A DNA stretch of 64,000 bases, from positions 124,001-188,000 of the forward strand of contig JABAAE010000005.1 in the NCBI GenBank assembly GCA_014238905.1. Reading direction: 5' to 3'. Below are positions 51,387-60,295 of the stretch, in pieces (within the stretch, counting starts at the first letter, position 1; every line of letters starts with the position of its first letter). The stretch is from Planctomycetota bacterium (GTDB lineage Bacteria > Planctomycetota > Planctomycetia > Pirellulales > Pirellulaceae). The notes under the pieces were generated by a model that saw only the letters and a program-made list of their open reading frames with translations, did not search any database and was not told the DNA's origin. The translations under genes and the position numbers were made by a program.

Positions 51387-51932
51387 CCTTAATAGAGGTG
51401 GGGCAATTTAGCTAAATGGGTTTGTGTTTTCACAATCACTATCTTAAATGATTAATCGTCCCAGGATCAACTTGATTGCCACTATTTTGTCCTGCGAAAG
51501 TCGATTTCACCCGCTGTCAAAGGCTTGGTTGAACCTAATCAAGTCCACGCACTCTGAACACCAAACCCGCAACACACGGGATATCCCGAATCCGTTGGGG
51601 CCGCAGTTAATCCAAAAACGGGCGACCTGACTAATCGCCAACTCTTGCCAAGGCCCGCAATCCGGCTTTACCAAAACAGGCGTCACTGGCTCTAAAATCT
51701 GAAACGACCTTGAAGACGATTATGACGAAAGGTCCGCCAGCGGTGGGACGCTGGACTGGAATGATTCGCAAAACTGGACGTTCTGGCACTGAAATCAAGT
51801 CGGCGTAGGCGTCCGCCGATTTGAAACGTATCCCCAAAAACGGTCCAGTTGAAATGCCTGGCTCCGGGCTACCCATGACACTGCCCCTAAGGGCAGCAGT
51901 AGTCAAACCCTGACCAAAACAGAAAGGACTAG
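51387..51932. other. intergenic region, small hairpin only
   Basis: A 546-base gap. Minus-strand frame 51631-51906 is open (91 codons) but has no clear ribosome site and an amino-acid make-up like random sequence. A perfect 6-bp hairpin ctgccc/gggcag with ctaa loop lies at 51881-51896, 37 bases before the thioredoxin-like start; it lacks a T-run. Otherwise I see nothing. Confidence 0.5.
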
Positions 51933-52931
51933 ATGATGCGTCAAGTCACTCCATCAATTTCCATTGGGTTGAGTCTCCTGTTTTGTTCTTTGGTCGTCGC
52001 AGAGGAGACCTCCATTGATGAGGCGCTGCGAATCTCAAACCGTACCGGCAAACCCATTTTCGCGATCGCCTCGAGGAAAACATGCCAACCCTGCCAAGTT
52101 CTTAAATCTCGTGTCGCTGGATTGATGAAGGACCCACGAATCGGGGAAAACGTCGTCTATTTACGAATCGACCTCGACCATCCGAGCTGGAAAAAATGGG
52201 ATCGAAAATTTTCCTACCAAGGCCGCATGCTCCCCATCGTCTATCTGATTAGAGCAGATCAAAAACAGCTCTACGGTAAGAGTAATAATTTGCCCGGTGC
52301 TCAGCTGAAAAAGTTTATTAGTCAGGGAATAGCTCACTCGGGCCGGTCTTTCAACGAACGCGAATTGCGTTACCTTGAATCGGCTAACCAAGCGACAGAA
52401 TCAGCTCTTCAGGAAAACAAAATCCTTCAGGCACTTCATCAATTACGGTCCGCTTCAACCATCTATTCCCAGCAGCCTCAGGTTTCCTACGCCAATTGCG
52501 CCCAACAGACGTCGCGGTTAACCGAAATGGTCATCTCTCGAAGCGGTCCTTATTTGAATGCAGAACTTCAAAAAGTAACGGACGGTTTAAAGAAAAACCA
52601 ACCATATCAATATCAAGCCATTTCCCGATTGGTGCGATTGGAAAACAGTTTTAGCGGCCTCGGCGAGTTGTCGCAAAAACTTGCCAATATGGCCCAAGGA
52701 TTAGCGGCCAACCCAGAGATGAATAGCCTTCTTTCCAGCGCACGAACCATTGACCGAGCCAACTCCATTTTGAACAGTCCTGTCACACCAGCTCAGAAAA
52801 AGTTGGCGATGGCCAGCATTGTTGACCTTCAAAACAGGACTTCGTTTGAATCGGTCAGGACTGCGGCCAAAGAGGTCATCAAAAGAAATCAGGCAACTTT
52901 AGCAAGCGTCGCTCCCGCCAATTCCAAGTAA
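51933..52931 (+). CDS. exported thioredoxin-fold protein with helical C-terminus
   Basis: 332 residues; ATG ATG at the start, preceded by aaagga. A signal peptide (QVTPSISIGLSLLFCSLVVA, about 1-23) leads to a thioredoxin-like domain: KTCQPCQVL has the CxxC at 51/54 and GRMLPIVYL carries the cis-Pro region. The order (CxxC then DPRIGENVVYLRIDL) resembles DUF255/thiol-disulfide family periplasmic thioredoxins. Residues 140-330 are helical and Gln/Ser/Asn-rich, with no recognised domain. It may reduce or hold disulfides in the periplasm. The neighbours do not reveal a partner. Confidence 0.78.
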   Translation: MMRQVTPSISIGLSLLFCSLVVAEETSIDEALRISNRTGKPIFAIASRKTCQPCQVLKSRVAGLMKDPRIGENVVYLRIDLDHPSWKKWDRKFSYQGRMLPIVYLIRADQKQLYGKSNNLPGAQLKKFISQGIAHSGRSFNERELRYLESANQATESALQENKILQALHQLRSASTIYSQQPQVSYANCAQQTSRLTEMVISRSGPYLNAELQKVTDGLKKNQPYQYQAISRLVRLENSFSGLGELSQKLANMAQGLAANPEMNSLLSSARTIDRANSILNSPVTPAQKKLAMASIVDLQNRTSFESVRTAAKEVIKRNQATLASVAPANSK

Positions 52932-53070
52932 GGGGCAACAATCGAACGCTTTCCCACCGAGAAAGGCCACCGCTGGATCGCTCCGGGGGATTAGTATCGT
53001 TTCCTAAGGCAAAACCGGAAAGCGTAAGTGTTCTTTGTGAGAGCCCGGGCGGGTTAACAACGGTCGGTTT

Positions 53071-54225
53071 TCAAGCGGTCGGTAATTGAGCAAATTCGTG
53101 AAGCATGTCGGTGACCTTGACGACCTCGTCCATGGTATTAGAAAACCCGAAGCTAAAACGAATCGTGCCTTCGCCGGGCAATGTTCCAATCGTCTCATGG
53201 GCCAGTGGAGCACAATGATAGCCCGCTCGAGTCGATATCCCGTGTTCCTCAGATAGCCACTTGGCGATTTTTTGAGGACTAGTGCCGTCAATCGTAAACG
53301 AACAAACCGAGGTCCTCAGTGTTAGATCTTCAGAACCGAAGAGATTGATTCCGGGTAAATCCGACATTTTCTCGCAAAACGCTGTCAGAAGTCTGTTTTC
53401 GTGTTTGCGTATTTCGTCGAGGCCGGCTTGTTTGACCCACCTCACACCAGCACATAGCCCCGTAATCGCCAGTAGATTATGTGTGCCCACTTCGAAATTG
53501 CTTGGGAATGAACCGGACATATCGTGACGTCCCGAATCTTTTCCGGTTCCCCCCTCCGCCAATGTTTCGAGTTGAATCCCCTCTCTGACAAACAGTCCAC
53601 CAATACCAGGTGGTCCAAAAAGCCCCTTATGGCCCGCGAACGTCAGGAAATCTGCATTCAGTTCTTCCACATCCACCGGCAAGACACCAGCGGATTGCGC
53701 GGCGTCGACCAAGTACCGGACATCATATTGTTGACAAAGCCGACCCAAATCGACTGAGGGAAGGATATCACCGGTCACATTAGCAGCCATCGTACTGGCA
53801 AGCATTTTTACTTTACCGGTCTTTAATTCAGATTCCACCCAATCCAAATCAACCGGTCTGTTTTTTTGGTACTGAATGGTCTTGAAATGGACGCCGTGTT
53901 CACGCGCTAATTTTCGGATAGGTCTTGAAACGGCGTGATGCTCCAATCCGGACAGCAAGATCACATCACCCGCCTGCCAATTCTGGCCCAAAATTGCCAG
54001 ATTGAGAGCGTAGGTACAACTGGGCAAAAAGACGAGGCGACTTTCGTTTTGGATGCCGAGGAATTCGGCCACCTCGCTGCGACAGGTTTGCATCGTGGCT
54101 GAACTCTGCATCCCTTCAGCCGAATGAGTCCGGTCCGGGCTGTTTAGATTGCGGAAGCATTCATCCACCGTTTCATAAACGATCTCAGGCTTGGGCCATG
54201 TTGTCGCAGCGTTATTAAAATACAT
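53071..54225 (-). CDS. cysteine desulfurase-like protein, TIGR01977 type (copy 3)
   Basis: 384 residues from the ATG at 54225; a TTG one codon earlier (54228) also fits. MYFNNAATTWPKPE is the typical start of this subgroup. PLP-Lys200 is in AGHKGLFGPPGIG, the ring Asp in LVDAAQSAG, and the active Cys338 in TRAGYHCAPLAHETIGT. The HCAPLAHxTxGT motif marks the aminotransferase-V subgroup known as TIGR01977, distinct from IscS, NifS and SufS. The substrate may be cysteine or another cysteine-like thiol. It is transcribed divergently from the cysteine-dioxygenase-like gene with a 16-bp palindrome between. Confidence 0.88.
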   Translation of the reverse strand: MYFNNAATTWPKPEIVYETVDECFRNLNSPDRTHSAEGMQSSATMQTCRSEVAEFLGIQNESRLVFLPSCTYALNLAILGQNWQAGDVILLSGLEHHAVSRPIRKLAREHGVHFKTIQYQKNRPVDLDWVESELKTGKVKMLASTMAANVTGDILPSVDLGRLCQQYDVRYLVDAAQSAGVLPVDVEELNADFLTFAGHKGLFGPPGIGGLFVREGIQLETLAEGGTGKDSGRHDMSGSFPSNFEVGTHNLLAITGLCAGVRWVKQAGLDEIRKHENRLLTAFCEKMSDLPGINLFGSEDLTLRTSVCSFTIDGTSPQKIAKWLSEEHGISTRAGYHCAPLAHETIGTLPGEGTIRFSFGFSNTMDEVVKVTDMLHEFAQLPTA

Positions 54226-54350
54226 CAATCAAATCCAAATAAGTAAAAACAGCCGCCTGACGTAGCATTTCGGAGCACCTCCATTCATGTTGGACACCAA
54301 AACAATGTCTGTCAACATCCGGGCAATTGTTTGGAAAGATTTTACGGAAT

Positions 54351-54366
54351 CACGACTTAAGTCGTG
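54351..54366. promoter_or_regulatory. 16-bp perfect palindrome, candidate operator
   Basis: cacgacttaagtcgtg is a perfect inverted repeat with no spacer. It lies 126 bases from the ATG of the desulfurase and 279 bases from that of the dioxygenase-like gene, in an otherwise A+T-rich divergent promoter. Such symmetrical sites usually bind dimeric regulators. A cysteine- or sulfur-responsive regulator would fit, but no regulator gene is adjacent. Confidence 0.5.
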
Positions 54367-54381
54367 TATTTAGTAACGATT

Positions 54382-54403
54382 AAATAAGGCTATAAAATAA
54401 GGC
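54382..54403. repeat. 9-bp direct repeat aaataaggc, period 13
   Basis: Two copies (54382-54390, 54395-54403) separated by four bases, 16 bases right of the palindrome. A period near one helical turn and a quarter is possible for a regulator contact. Two copies alone may be chance. Confidence 0.4.
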
Positions 54404-54644
54404 GATTTAATCTCTTTAGAACGCGGAGGCCATCAATCCGGACCTTCAGTTGTTGTACAGGTGGTTTACCCCTTTGGACACGCAGTTGGTGGACACCGCC
54501 GCCCGAGGCAATGCAGTCTTTCCAACGACCTGATATGGGTTAAAGTTTAATTGGCAGTAACCGACCGGACGTGTGACGTCGCGCTTTCGACCTAACCCGT
54601 CAGGTTGATACCTCCGGTTTCTCTTGGAAAAGGATCAGTCCTCT

Positions 54645-55133
54645 ATGCTTCGCGGTTTGGTAAAACTCATTTCCCATATGGATGGACTGCAAAGACCACC
54701 GGACATGGCGACTCTACGTCGTTTGCTCTCCGAAGCCGATGTAACGCCCGCTGATATGAAGGTCGCCTGCAAATTCAACGACGTTAGTTACGCCCGAACT
54801 GAATTGGCCAAGTCAACATGGTATCAGTTGCTGGTGATCTGCTGGCGAGGCGGACAATCCTCGCCCATACACGACCATTTCGGTTCGCTTTGTGGGGTGC
54901 GCGTTGTCGACGGAATCGCCACCGAGACTCTTTTTAAAGAAACCCGACCTGGCTTCGTCAAACCCTTGGCGACCCATCAATACGAAAAGCATTCGGTTTG
55001 CGTTACCAGTGATCGAGATATACATGTGGTCACCAACGATCAACCAAAGCAGGACTTGATCACGCTGCACCTCTACACTCCACCTCTGAAGATGAACTTT
55101 TACGAAGTGGACGGTCGATTCGATGCGTCCTGA
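54645..55133 (+). CDS. cysteine-dioxygenase-type cupin enzyme
   Basis: 162 residues from the ATG at 54645, preceded by aagga 11 bases upstream; a TTG at 54624 is the alternative. The cupin ligands are His76 and His78 in PIHDHFG and His127 in DIHVVTN. Cys83 (GSLCG) and Tyr144 (HLYTPP) match the Cys-Tyr crosslink cofactor of cysteine dioxygenases, and DGIATETLF and HLYTPP are characteristic. The enzyme should oxidise L-cysteine to cysteine sulfinate using Fe(II) and O2, or oxidise a related thiol such as 3-mercaptopropionate. It is shorter than mammalian CDO but normal for bacterial forms. It is divergent from a desulfurase that also uses cysteine. Confidence 0.82.
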   Translation: MLRGLVKLISHMDGLQRPPDMATLRRLLSEADVTPADMKVACKFNDVSYARTELAKSTWYQLLVICWRGGQSSPIHDHFGSLCGVRVVDGIATETLFKETRPGFVKPLATHQYEKHSVCVTSDRDIHVVTNDQPKQDLITLHLYTPPLKMNFYEVDGRFDAS

Positions 55134-55199
55134 GCGCCTCCTAACAAAACCATCGTCTAGCGGTTTGGCAACGTCAGGATTCCAGGCGAATTGAAAACG

Positions 55200-55949
55200 C
55201 TAGTTTCGTTCCGGTGAAGAGGAAGCAGGGTTTGTCATATCAAACCCATTGATTAATTCCATGATCCATACATCGATGTCATGCAGCATTTGGGTATTGA
55301 TCTGCTCACCGCCCGGGTATTGCCTGGCCGTTACAGAAAAACCCGCTACATGCAACATTCGTAATCCATCACAGAACTGTTCCTCAGAGAAAGCCGTGTC
55401 CTGCCGGGATTGCGCTAAAAAGACTGGAAGCTGTCGTGTCCTGCGGACGTCACCCATGCAAAGGGGAGAGGTTGGCAGACTACCACATAGAGAGATCGCT
55501 CCTGCAAACGACTCTGGATGCTTCATCGCTAGTTCCATCGCTCGGTAACCGCCAGACCCACACCCCGCGATAAACACTCGTTCCGGATCGATGTGATAAC
55601 GCCGTTGCACCCGTTCGATCTCATGGAAAATAAGATTTTGATTCCCTTTGTCGCCCATGGCTAAACCAATTTGGTTGTTTTCCTTTTGCGATTCGGGGGC
55701 CAAGTCTGGTGAAATTGCCACGTAATTTCGCAAGCTCACCTGAGGCATGACGGTCGTCAATTGTCGATTGATCGATTTAGACCCAGGAAGCCAAACCACC
55801 AACGGATAGGCATATCCTTTTTCGTAATGCAAAGGCACAAAAACAGACGAAGTCCATTTTGCGTAAGAGGAATGCTCTGGAAAATTTTCAAAATGGATTT
55901 CCGGCAGAGCAACTGAAATCGATTTATCGGATTGGAAAGGGCGGCTCAT
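55200..55949 (-). CDS. alpha/beta-hydrolase-fold protein with atypical nucleophile elbow
   Basis: 249 residues. The fold is that of a phospholipase/carboxylesterase-like or dienelactone-type hydrolase: LVVWLPGSKS, YHIDPERVFIAGCGSGGYRAMELAMKHPESFAG, the acidic stretch RQDTAFSEEQF, and a late His (QMLHDIDVW, about residue 223). In related enzymes the elbow reads AGFSQGG; the ungapped match puts Gly131 where the nucleophilic Ser should be, with Ser132 one place later (GCGSGG). Either Ser132 works in a shifted elbow or the protein is inactive. No signal peptide, so it should be cytoplasmic. Confidence 0.72.
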   Translation of the reverse strand: MSRPFQSDKSISVALPEIHFENFPEHSSYAKWTSSVFVPLHYEKGYAYPLVVWLPGSKSINRQLTTVMPQVSLRNYVAISPDLAPESQKENNQIGLAMGDKGNQNLIFHEIERVQRRYHIDPERVFIAGCGSGGYRAMELAMKHPESFAGAISLCGSLPTSPLCMGDVRRTRQLPVFLAQSRQDTAFSEEQFCDGLRMLHVAGFSVTARQYPGGEQINTQMLHDIDVWIMELINGFDMTNPASSSPERN

Positions 55950-56419
55950 TGATTCGATATCCGTTCGAACGGTTTTTACCGACGTTTTTTAAAACAGTCC
56001 GTATTGATTGTCAACTGCAACGGGACGGTCCGGCTGCTAGCTGATTAACACCGTAATCAGTTCTAAGCGTTAGGGGAAGAAAATTTTGAAACGAATCCAT
56101 GTCAGAAATGATCATGTCAATTTGGGTAATATCAGGAAGCGGGCATGAGGACGGAACTTCGCCGTTTCGATGTGCCCAGGCCTATCCAAAACCGCCGGTT
56201 TACCGTTGATGACCAGCCCCGTTTTCCAATTCAGTCTCTATCGGCGAGTCCCACCGATTAGCCCACCGACGATTAGTCCGGTGACAGTCCGATTTCCAAG
56301 GCCCCGTTAATGGGCCTTGGCCGTCGATTTCAAGGAGAATCCCAGGCGAGAAGGCCCATCTCATCGCCGCAATCTCACCCGAAGATTGTAATCCAAAAAC
56401 AAGAAGACCCAAGCGATGC
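55950..56419. other. intergenic region with hairpin
   Basis: A 470-base gap between mdh and the hydrolase-fold gene on the same strand. Apart from the hairpin at 56296-56320 I see only short frames and no repeat or tRNA. It is long for a same-strand gap, so the two genes are probably separate units. Confidence 0.5.
56296..56320 (-). terminator. perfect 9-bp hairpin about 100 bases downstream of mdh
   Basis: ccaaggccc (56296-56304) and gggccttgg (56312-56320) form a perfect 9-bp stem with a 7-base loop. It is about 100 bases beyond the mdh stop on the minus strand. The strand after the stem has no T-run, so it may be a processing or Rho-related structure and not an intrinsic terminator. Confidence 0.35.
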
Positions 56420-57418
<999 letters not shown>

Positions 57419-57491
57419 TTACCGACCGGTGGATCCCGTCAAGTAGCCCTCGGCGAAACTAGCCTCCAATTTAGACCGTTATCCAAAAAAA

Positions 57492-58823
57492 TTATCGGAA
57501 TTCGGCCGATCGGAGGCGAAGCACCTCGCGTTCGATTCCTTGCAATACTTCAAGATCACTGGGAAGGGGCGAATCAAATGCCGGCCTTAGGGGGATCGGA
57601 ACGTCATCCATACGGTAAACGGTCCCCGGAACATTAATCCCGTAAGTCGCGACAGAAAATGACACCGCTGCGGCTCGCGAAGTAGGGGTTTCCTTCGGAT
57701 CCAAAGCGACAAACGGTATCGATGCGAGATGATCCCGGGCCGGTTGGCTAAAATTCCCCATAGGATCGCTGGCAATGATCATCGCCGCATCCGCTTCTCC
57801 TCGTGCCAATACGTCCGAAGCCGTATACTCGCCCGGATTGAACCGCGGGTATCCCCGCCCCAAATTCACCCCGAAAGGATAACCGGTGCGCCAGGCCACC
57901 ACGCTATCGGCTCCGGTAACGTTTCCATGGCCCCGGTTTGGTTTGCATGAAAATCGAGTGTGTCGATTCATATCCCGGGTCAACAACAAGATCCCTTCGC
58001 TATTGGCGTGTTTCCCTCGGGTCATTGTCAGCCCCATACCAAAGAAGATGACACCATATCTGGCACTTTTCATTTTCTCCATCAAATCCTCCCAAAGGGA
58101 AAGAGGATTCCCTGTTTCGAGGGCGACTTTTTCAGGATCAAGCTCCACATCATTGGCTAATGCTCGGAGGGTCCAAAGGGCTTCAAAATCTTTGCGTGGT
58201 TTGATTTGAACGAACAGGTCAGCCGCCTTGGCACTCTTCGTTTTGCGGACGTCCACGATGACGCAGGTACGATCCTTTCGACCATTGGGAACATACATTC
58301 CTTTCGGCATCAAACTGTATTTTGTGAAATGCCGTGGGTGGCTTTCTGCAGGATTAGACCCCCAAAAGATGACCATATCAGCCCGGTTTTTCACTTCACC
58401 CAAGGAGCAAGTCGATTCTCCTGCTCCCTGAAATGCCATTCCCGAAGGTCCGTGACAAACGCTGGTGGTCGTATCGAGATTAGCACCAATCCAGTCAGCA
58501 ATCCCAACAGCTACTTTTTGGGATTCCACCGTGGTGTCACTGAGCCCATAAATCAGCGGATAACGGGCTTGGTAGAGGATCTTGGCAGCCTCTTTGATTC
58601 CGTCTTCCAACGGCGCCGGTTTCCCATGTAAATAACAGGGCGCGCGATCTTCTATTTCGTGATTGAGAAACCAGGACTTCCCTAGGACACAAGCTTTTTT
58701 TGCTTTAGTGATCCTGCTGCCTTCTACAGTCAATTGGATATCGTCGCAGACGCAACCACAAAAGGTGCACGTTGCATCCTCGACGATTTTGAGTGGCTCT
58801 TTGGTTGGTTCTGTTGTTTTCAT
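57492..58823 (-). CDS. fhcB: formylmethanofuran dehydrogenase subunit B
   Basis: 443 residues, ATG start. The N-terminus has an iron-sulfur cysteine set CTFCGCVC (19-26) with Cys45 downstream, followed by a molybdopterin-oxidoreductase-like body. SVCHGPSG carries Cys123 at the position of the Mo/W ligand in FwdB. Other family features are VIFWGSNPAESHPRH and IVDVRKTKSA. In C1 oxidation by tetrahydromethanopterin-using bacteria the Fhc/Fwd complex hydrolyses the formyl group to formate or CO2. FwdD lies 36 bases upstream in the same operon. The A, C and formyltransferase genes are not in the window, so the complex is encoded in more than one place. Confidence 0.9.
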   Translation of the reverse strand: MKTTEPTKEPLKIVEDATCTFCGCVCDDIQLTVEGSRITKAKKACVLGKSWFLNHEIEDRAPCYLHGKPAPLEDGIKEAAKILYQARYPLIYGLSDTTVESQKVAVGIADWIGANLDTTTSVCHGPSGMAFQGAGESTCSLGEVKNRADMVIFWGSNPAESHPRHFTKYSLMPKGMYVPNGRKDRTCVIVDVRKTKSAKAADLFVQIKPRKDFEALWTLRALANDVELDPEKVALETGNPLSLWEDLMEKMKSARYGVIFFGMGLTMTRGKHANSEGILLLTRDMNRHTRFSCKPNRGHGNVTGADSVVAWRTGYPFGVNLGRGYPRFNPGEYTASDVLARGEADAAMIIASDPMGNFSQPARDHLASIPFVALDPKETPTSRAAAVSFSVATYGINVPGTVYRMDDVPIPLRPAFDSPLPSDLEVLQGIEREVLRLRSAEFR

Positions 58824-58859
58824 ATTTTCTGCCTTTTCCCTGGTTTTCGAGCAGAATTC

Positions 58860-59207
58860 TCAATCTGAGAGCCTGTTAATCCTAACATCGATTCCCTTAC
58901 TGGTGGGCATGCCCGTACCATGGGTATCACCCCCCATCAGCCGGCTAGACCGATCACCGTAGGCCATAAACAACAGCCCCTCCGGAAGCTCCCCTTTTTT
59001 GGCAGTCCTGGCCAGAATCTCGACTTCTCCGAAATCCGATTGCAACTGGATGGTTTCCCCCTCAGAAATACCCAATCGAGTCATGTCGTCTGGGTTCATT
59101 TGAACGAAAGAGATAGCTTCCTGATAAGTCTCGCCAAACTTTCCTTCGTTAATGCCACAGCCCTGTTGACTACTGCGGCCCGGAATCAAAATAAAATCTT
59201 CAGCCAC
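58860..59207 (-). CDS. fwdD: formylmethanofuran dehydrogenase subunit D, molybdopterin-binding
   Basis: 115 residues, GTG start. Short molybdopterin dinucleotide-binding domain: FVQMNPDDMTRLGISEGETIQLQSDFGEVEILART has the double-psi beta-barrel pattern of the C-terminal part of formate-dehydrogenase-like enzymes, and GLLFMAYGDRSSRLMGGDTHGTGMP resembles FwdD. In archaea it is a separate subunit that completes the molybdopterin site of FwdB. The order D then B with a 36-base gap supports the call. Note that FhcD in methylotrophs is the formyltransferase, a different protein. Confidence 0.85.
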   Translation of the reverse strand: MAEDFILIPGRSSQQGCGINEGKFGETYQEAISFVQMNPDDMTRLGISEGETIQLQSDFGEVEILARTAKKGELPEGLLFMAYGDRSSRLMGGDTHGTGMPTSKGIDVRINRLSD

Positions 59208-59355
59208 TTGAATTTGCCTATCGACTCCGGGAGTTTCTAATGAAATAACGAGAGGTATTTCATTGATTATAGTCGACCATCGACAGCCATCCGGTTAAGG
59301 CCGATTTCTTCAAGGCCGGAATTATTGGAGCCATCCTGCCAGAGAGGTCATTTAT

Positions 59356-60174
59356 TTAGGCATCCCATGGCGAGGTCCAATTGCCCCAGGCGGCTAAATA
59401 AGTGGAATAAATAGGCCTTTTTACACTGTTTTCCTCGAGCCATTCTTTGGTTTGCTGGACCAGTTCCTGCTCCCGAGCCAGTTCGATTTCCCCAATCAGC
59501 ACCATCGTCCTCAAAAAGACAAAATACGTATCCAACACATCGCAACGACAGTAGTCATCGATTTCCCGCAATTTCCCGGCATCAAACATATCCTGAACCA
59601 TCGAGCCCTCGACATCCAGTTTCCCCGGCTTTCCGATCAGATTAGCGGCAAGGTTTAAGCCACCGTTCAAACGACTTGCCCCAAAATTGGTAAGAACCTC
59701 TTGGAGGTCGAAATGCCCCTCAAAATTATAACGATGACGAGGCTGTTCATAACTTTTGTCACGCCAGCGAAACCACTTCGCGAGGCTAATCCCGTAACGA
59801 AACGCGGCCAATTCAAGCAACGGGATATCAAACGTTCGTCCATTAAAAGAGACCAGCGTTGGACGCTTATATTTCTCCCAGCCCAGCCAGAAATGTTGGG
59901 TCACCACATGGGGCCGAAAACCAGGTTCATCCAACGACACCAGATCCAACAAAGAAAAATCTGCCGCGACCTTGCCAACGACGATCGAAATCGGTATTTG
60001 AAAAGTGTAAGGTATGAAATCAGATTCATACTTTTGCATTAAGAAACTTCGATATTTTTGAATGGCTTGCTGTGCAGACAACTGATCGCCAGGGTATTTG
60101 GTCTTTGCAAGCAGATCACCATCGGTCACGCTTTCAATATCAAATACCAGGTAGCGGACGTTTGTGTTGGACAT
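59356..60174 (-). CDS. predicted 3'-5' exonuclease, PolB-like fold
   Basis: 272 residues from the ATG at 60174, chosen because the frame upstream to 60567 has no domain and overlaps the start of the opposite peptidase gene. DEDD-type exonuclease motifs: FDIES (Asp12, Glu14), SFNGRTFDIPLL (ExoII), and YCRCDVLDTYF (ExoIII of YxxxD form). This is the family annotated as DNA-polymerase-B-exonuclease-2 like (PF10108 type). It may trim single-stranded 3' ends in repair. Divergent from peptidase T, with 121 bases between starts. Confidence 0.83.
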   Translation of the reverse strand: MSNTNVRYLVFDIESVTDGDLLAKTKYPGDQLSAQQAIQKYRSFLMQKYESDFIPYTFQIPISIVVGKVAADFSLLDLVSLDEPGFRPHVVTQHFWLGWEKYKRPTLVSFNGRTFDIPLLELAAFRYGISLAKWFRWRDKSYEQPRHRYNFEGHFDLQEVLTNFGASRLNGGLNLAANLIGKPGKLDVEGSMVQDMFDAGKLREIDDYCRCDVLDTYFVFLRTMVLIGEIELAREQELVQQTKEWLEENSVKRPIYSTYLAAWGNWTSPWDA

Positions 60175-60295
60175 AAGCTCGTTGTGACAAATTGTGGGTT
60201 TTTCGCCTAGCGACAATGATAACGCCAACCCGCGATTTTGGATTTTGAAACAGTCTAAGACGTTTTTCAGACAAATACGACCACAGGAAACAAAA

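Larger units (their letters stand above)
54229..54644. other. divergent promoter region of the desulfurase and dioxygenase-like genes
   Basis: 416 bases between two divergent starts. It holds the palindrome at 54351-54366 and, just right of it, the direct repeat aaataaggc at 54382-54390 and 54395-54403 (13-base period), plus A+T-rich sequence. No gene is seen. Confidence 0.6.

Noticed and set aside
51631..51906. 91-codon minus-strand frame in the gap before the thioredoxin-like gene
   Set aside because: No ribosome site, no recognisable motif, and it lies across the promoter of an opposite gene.
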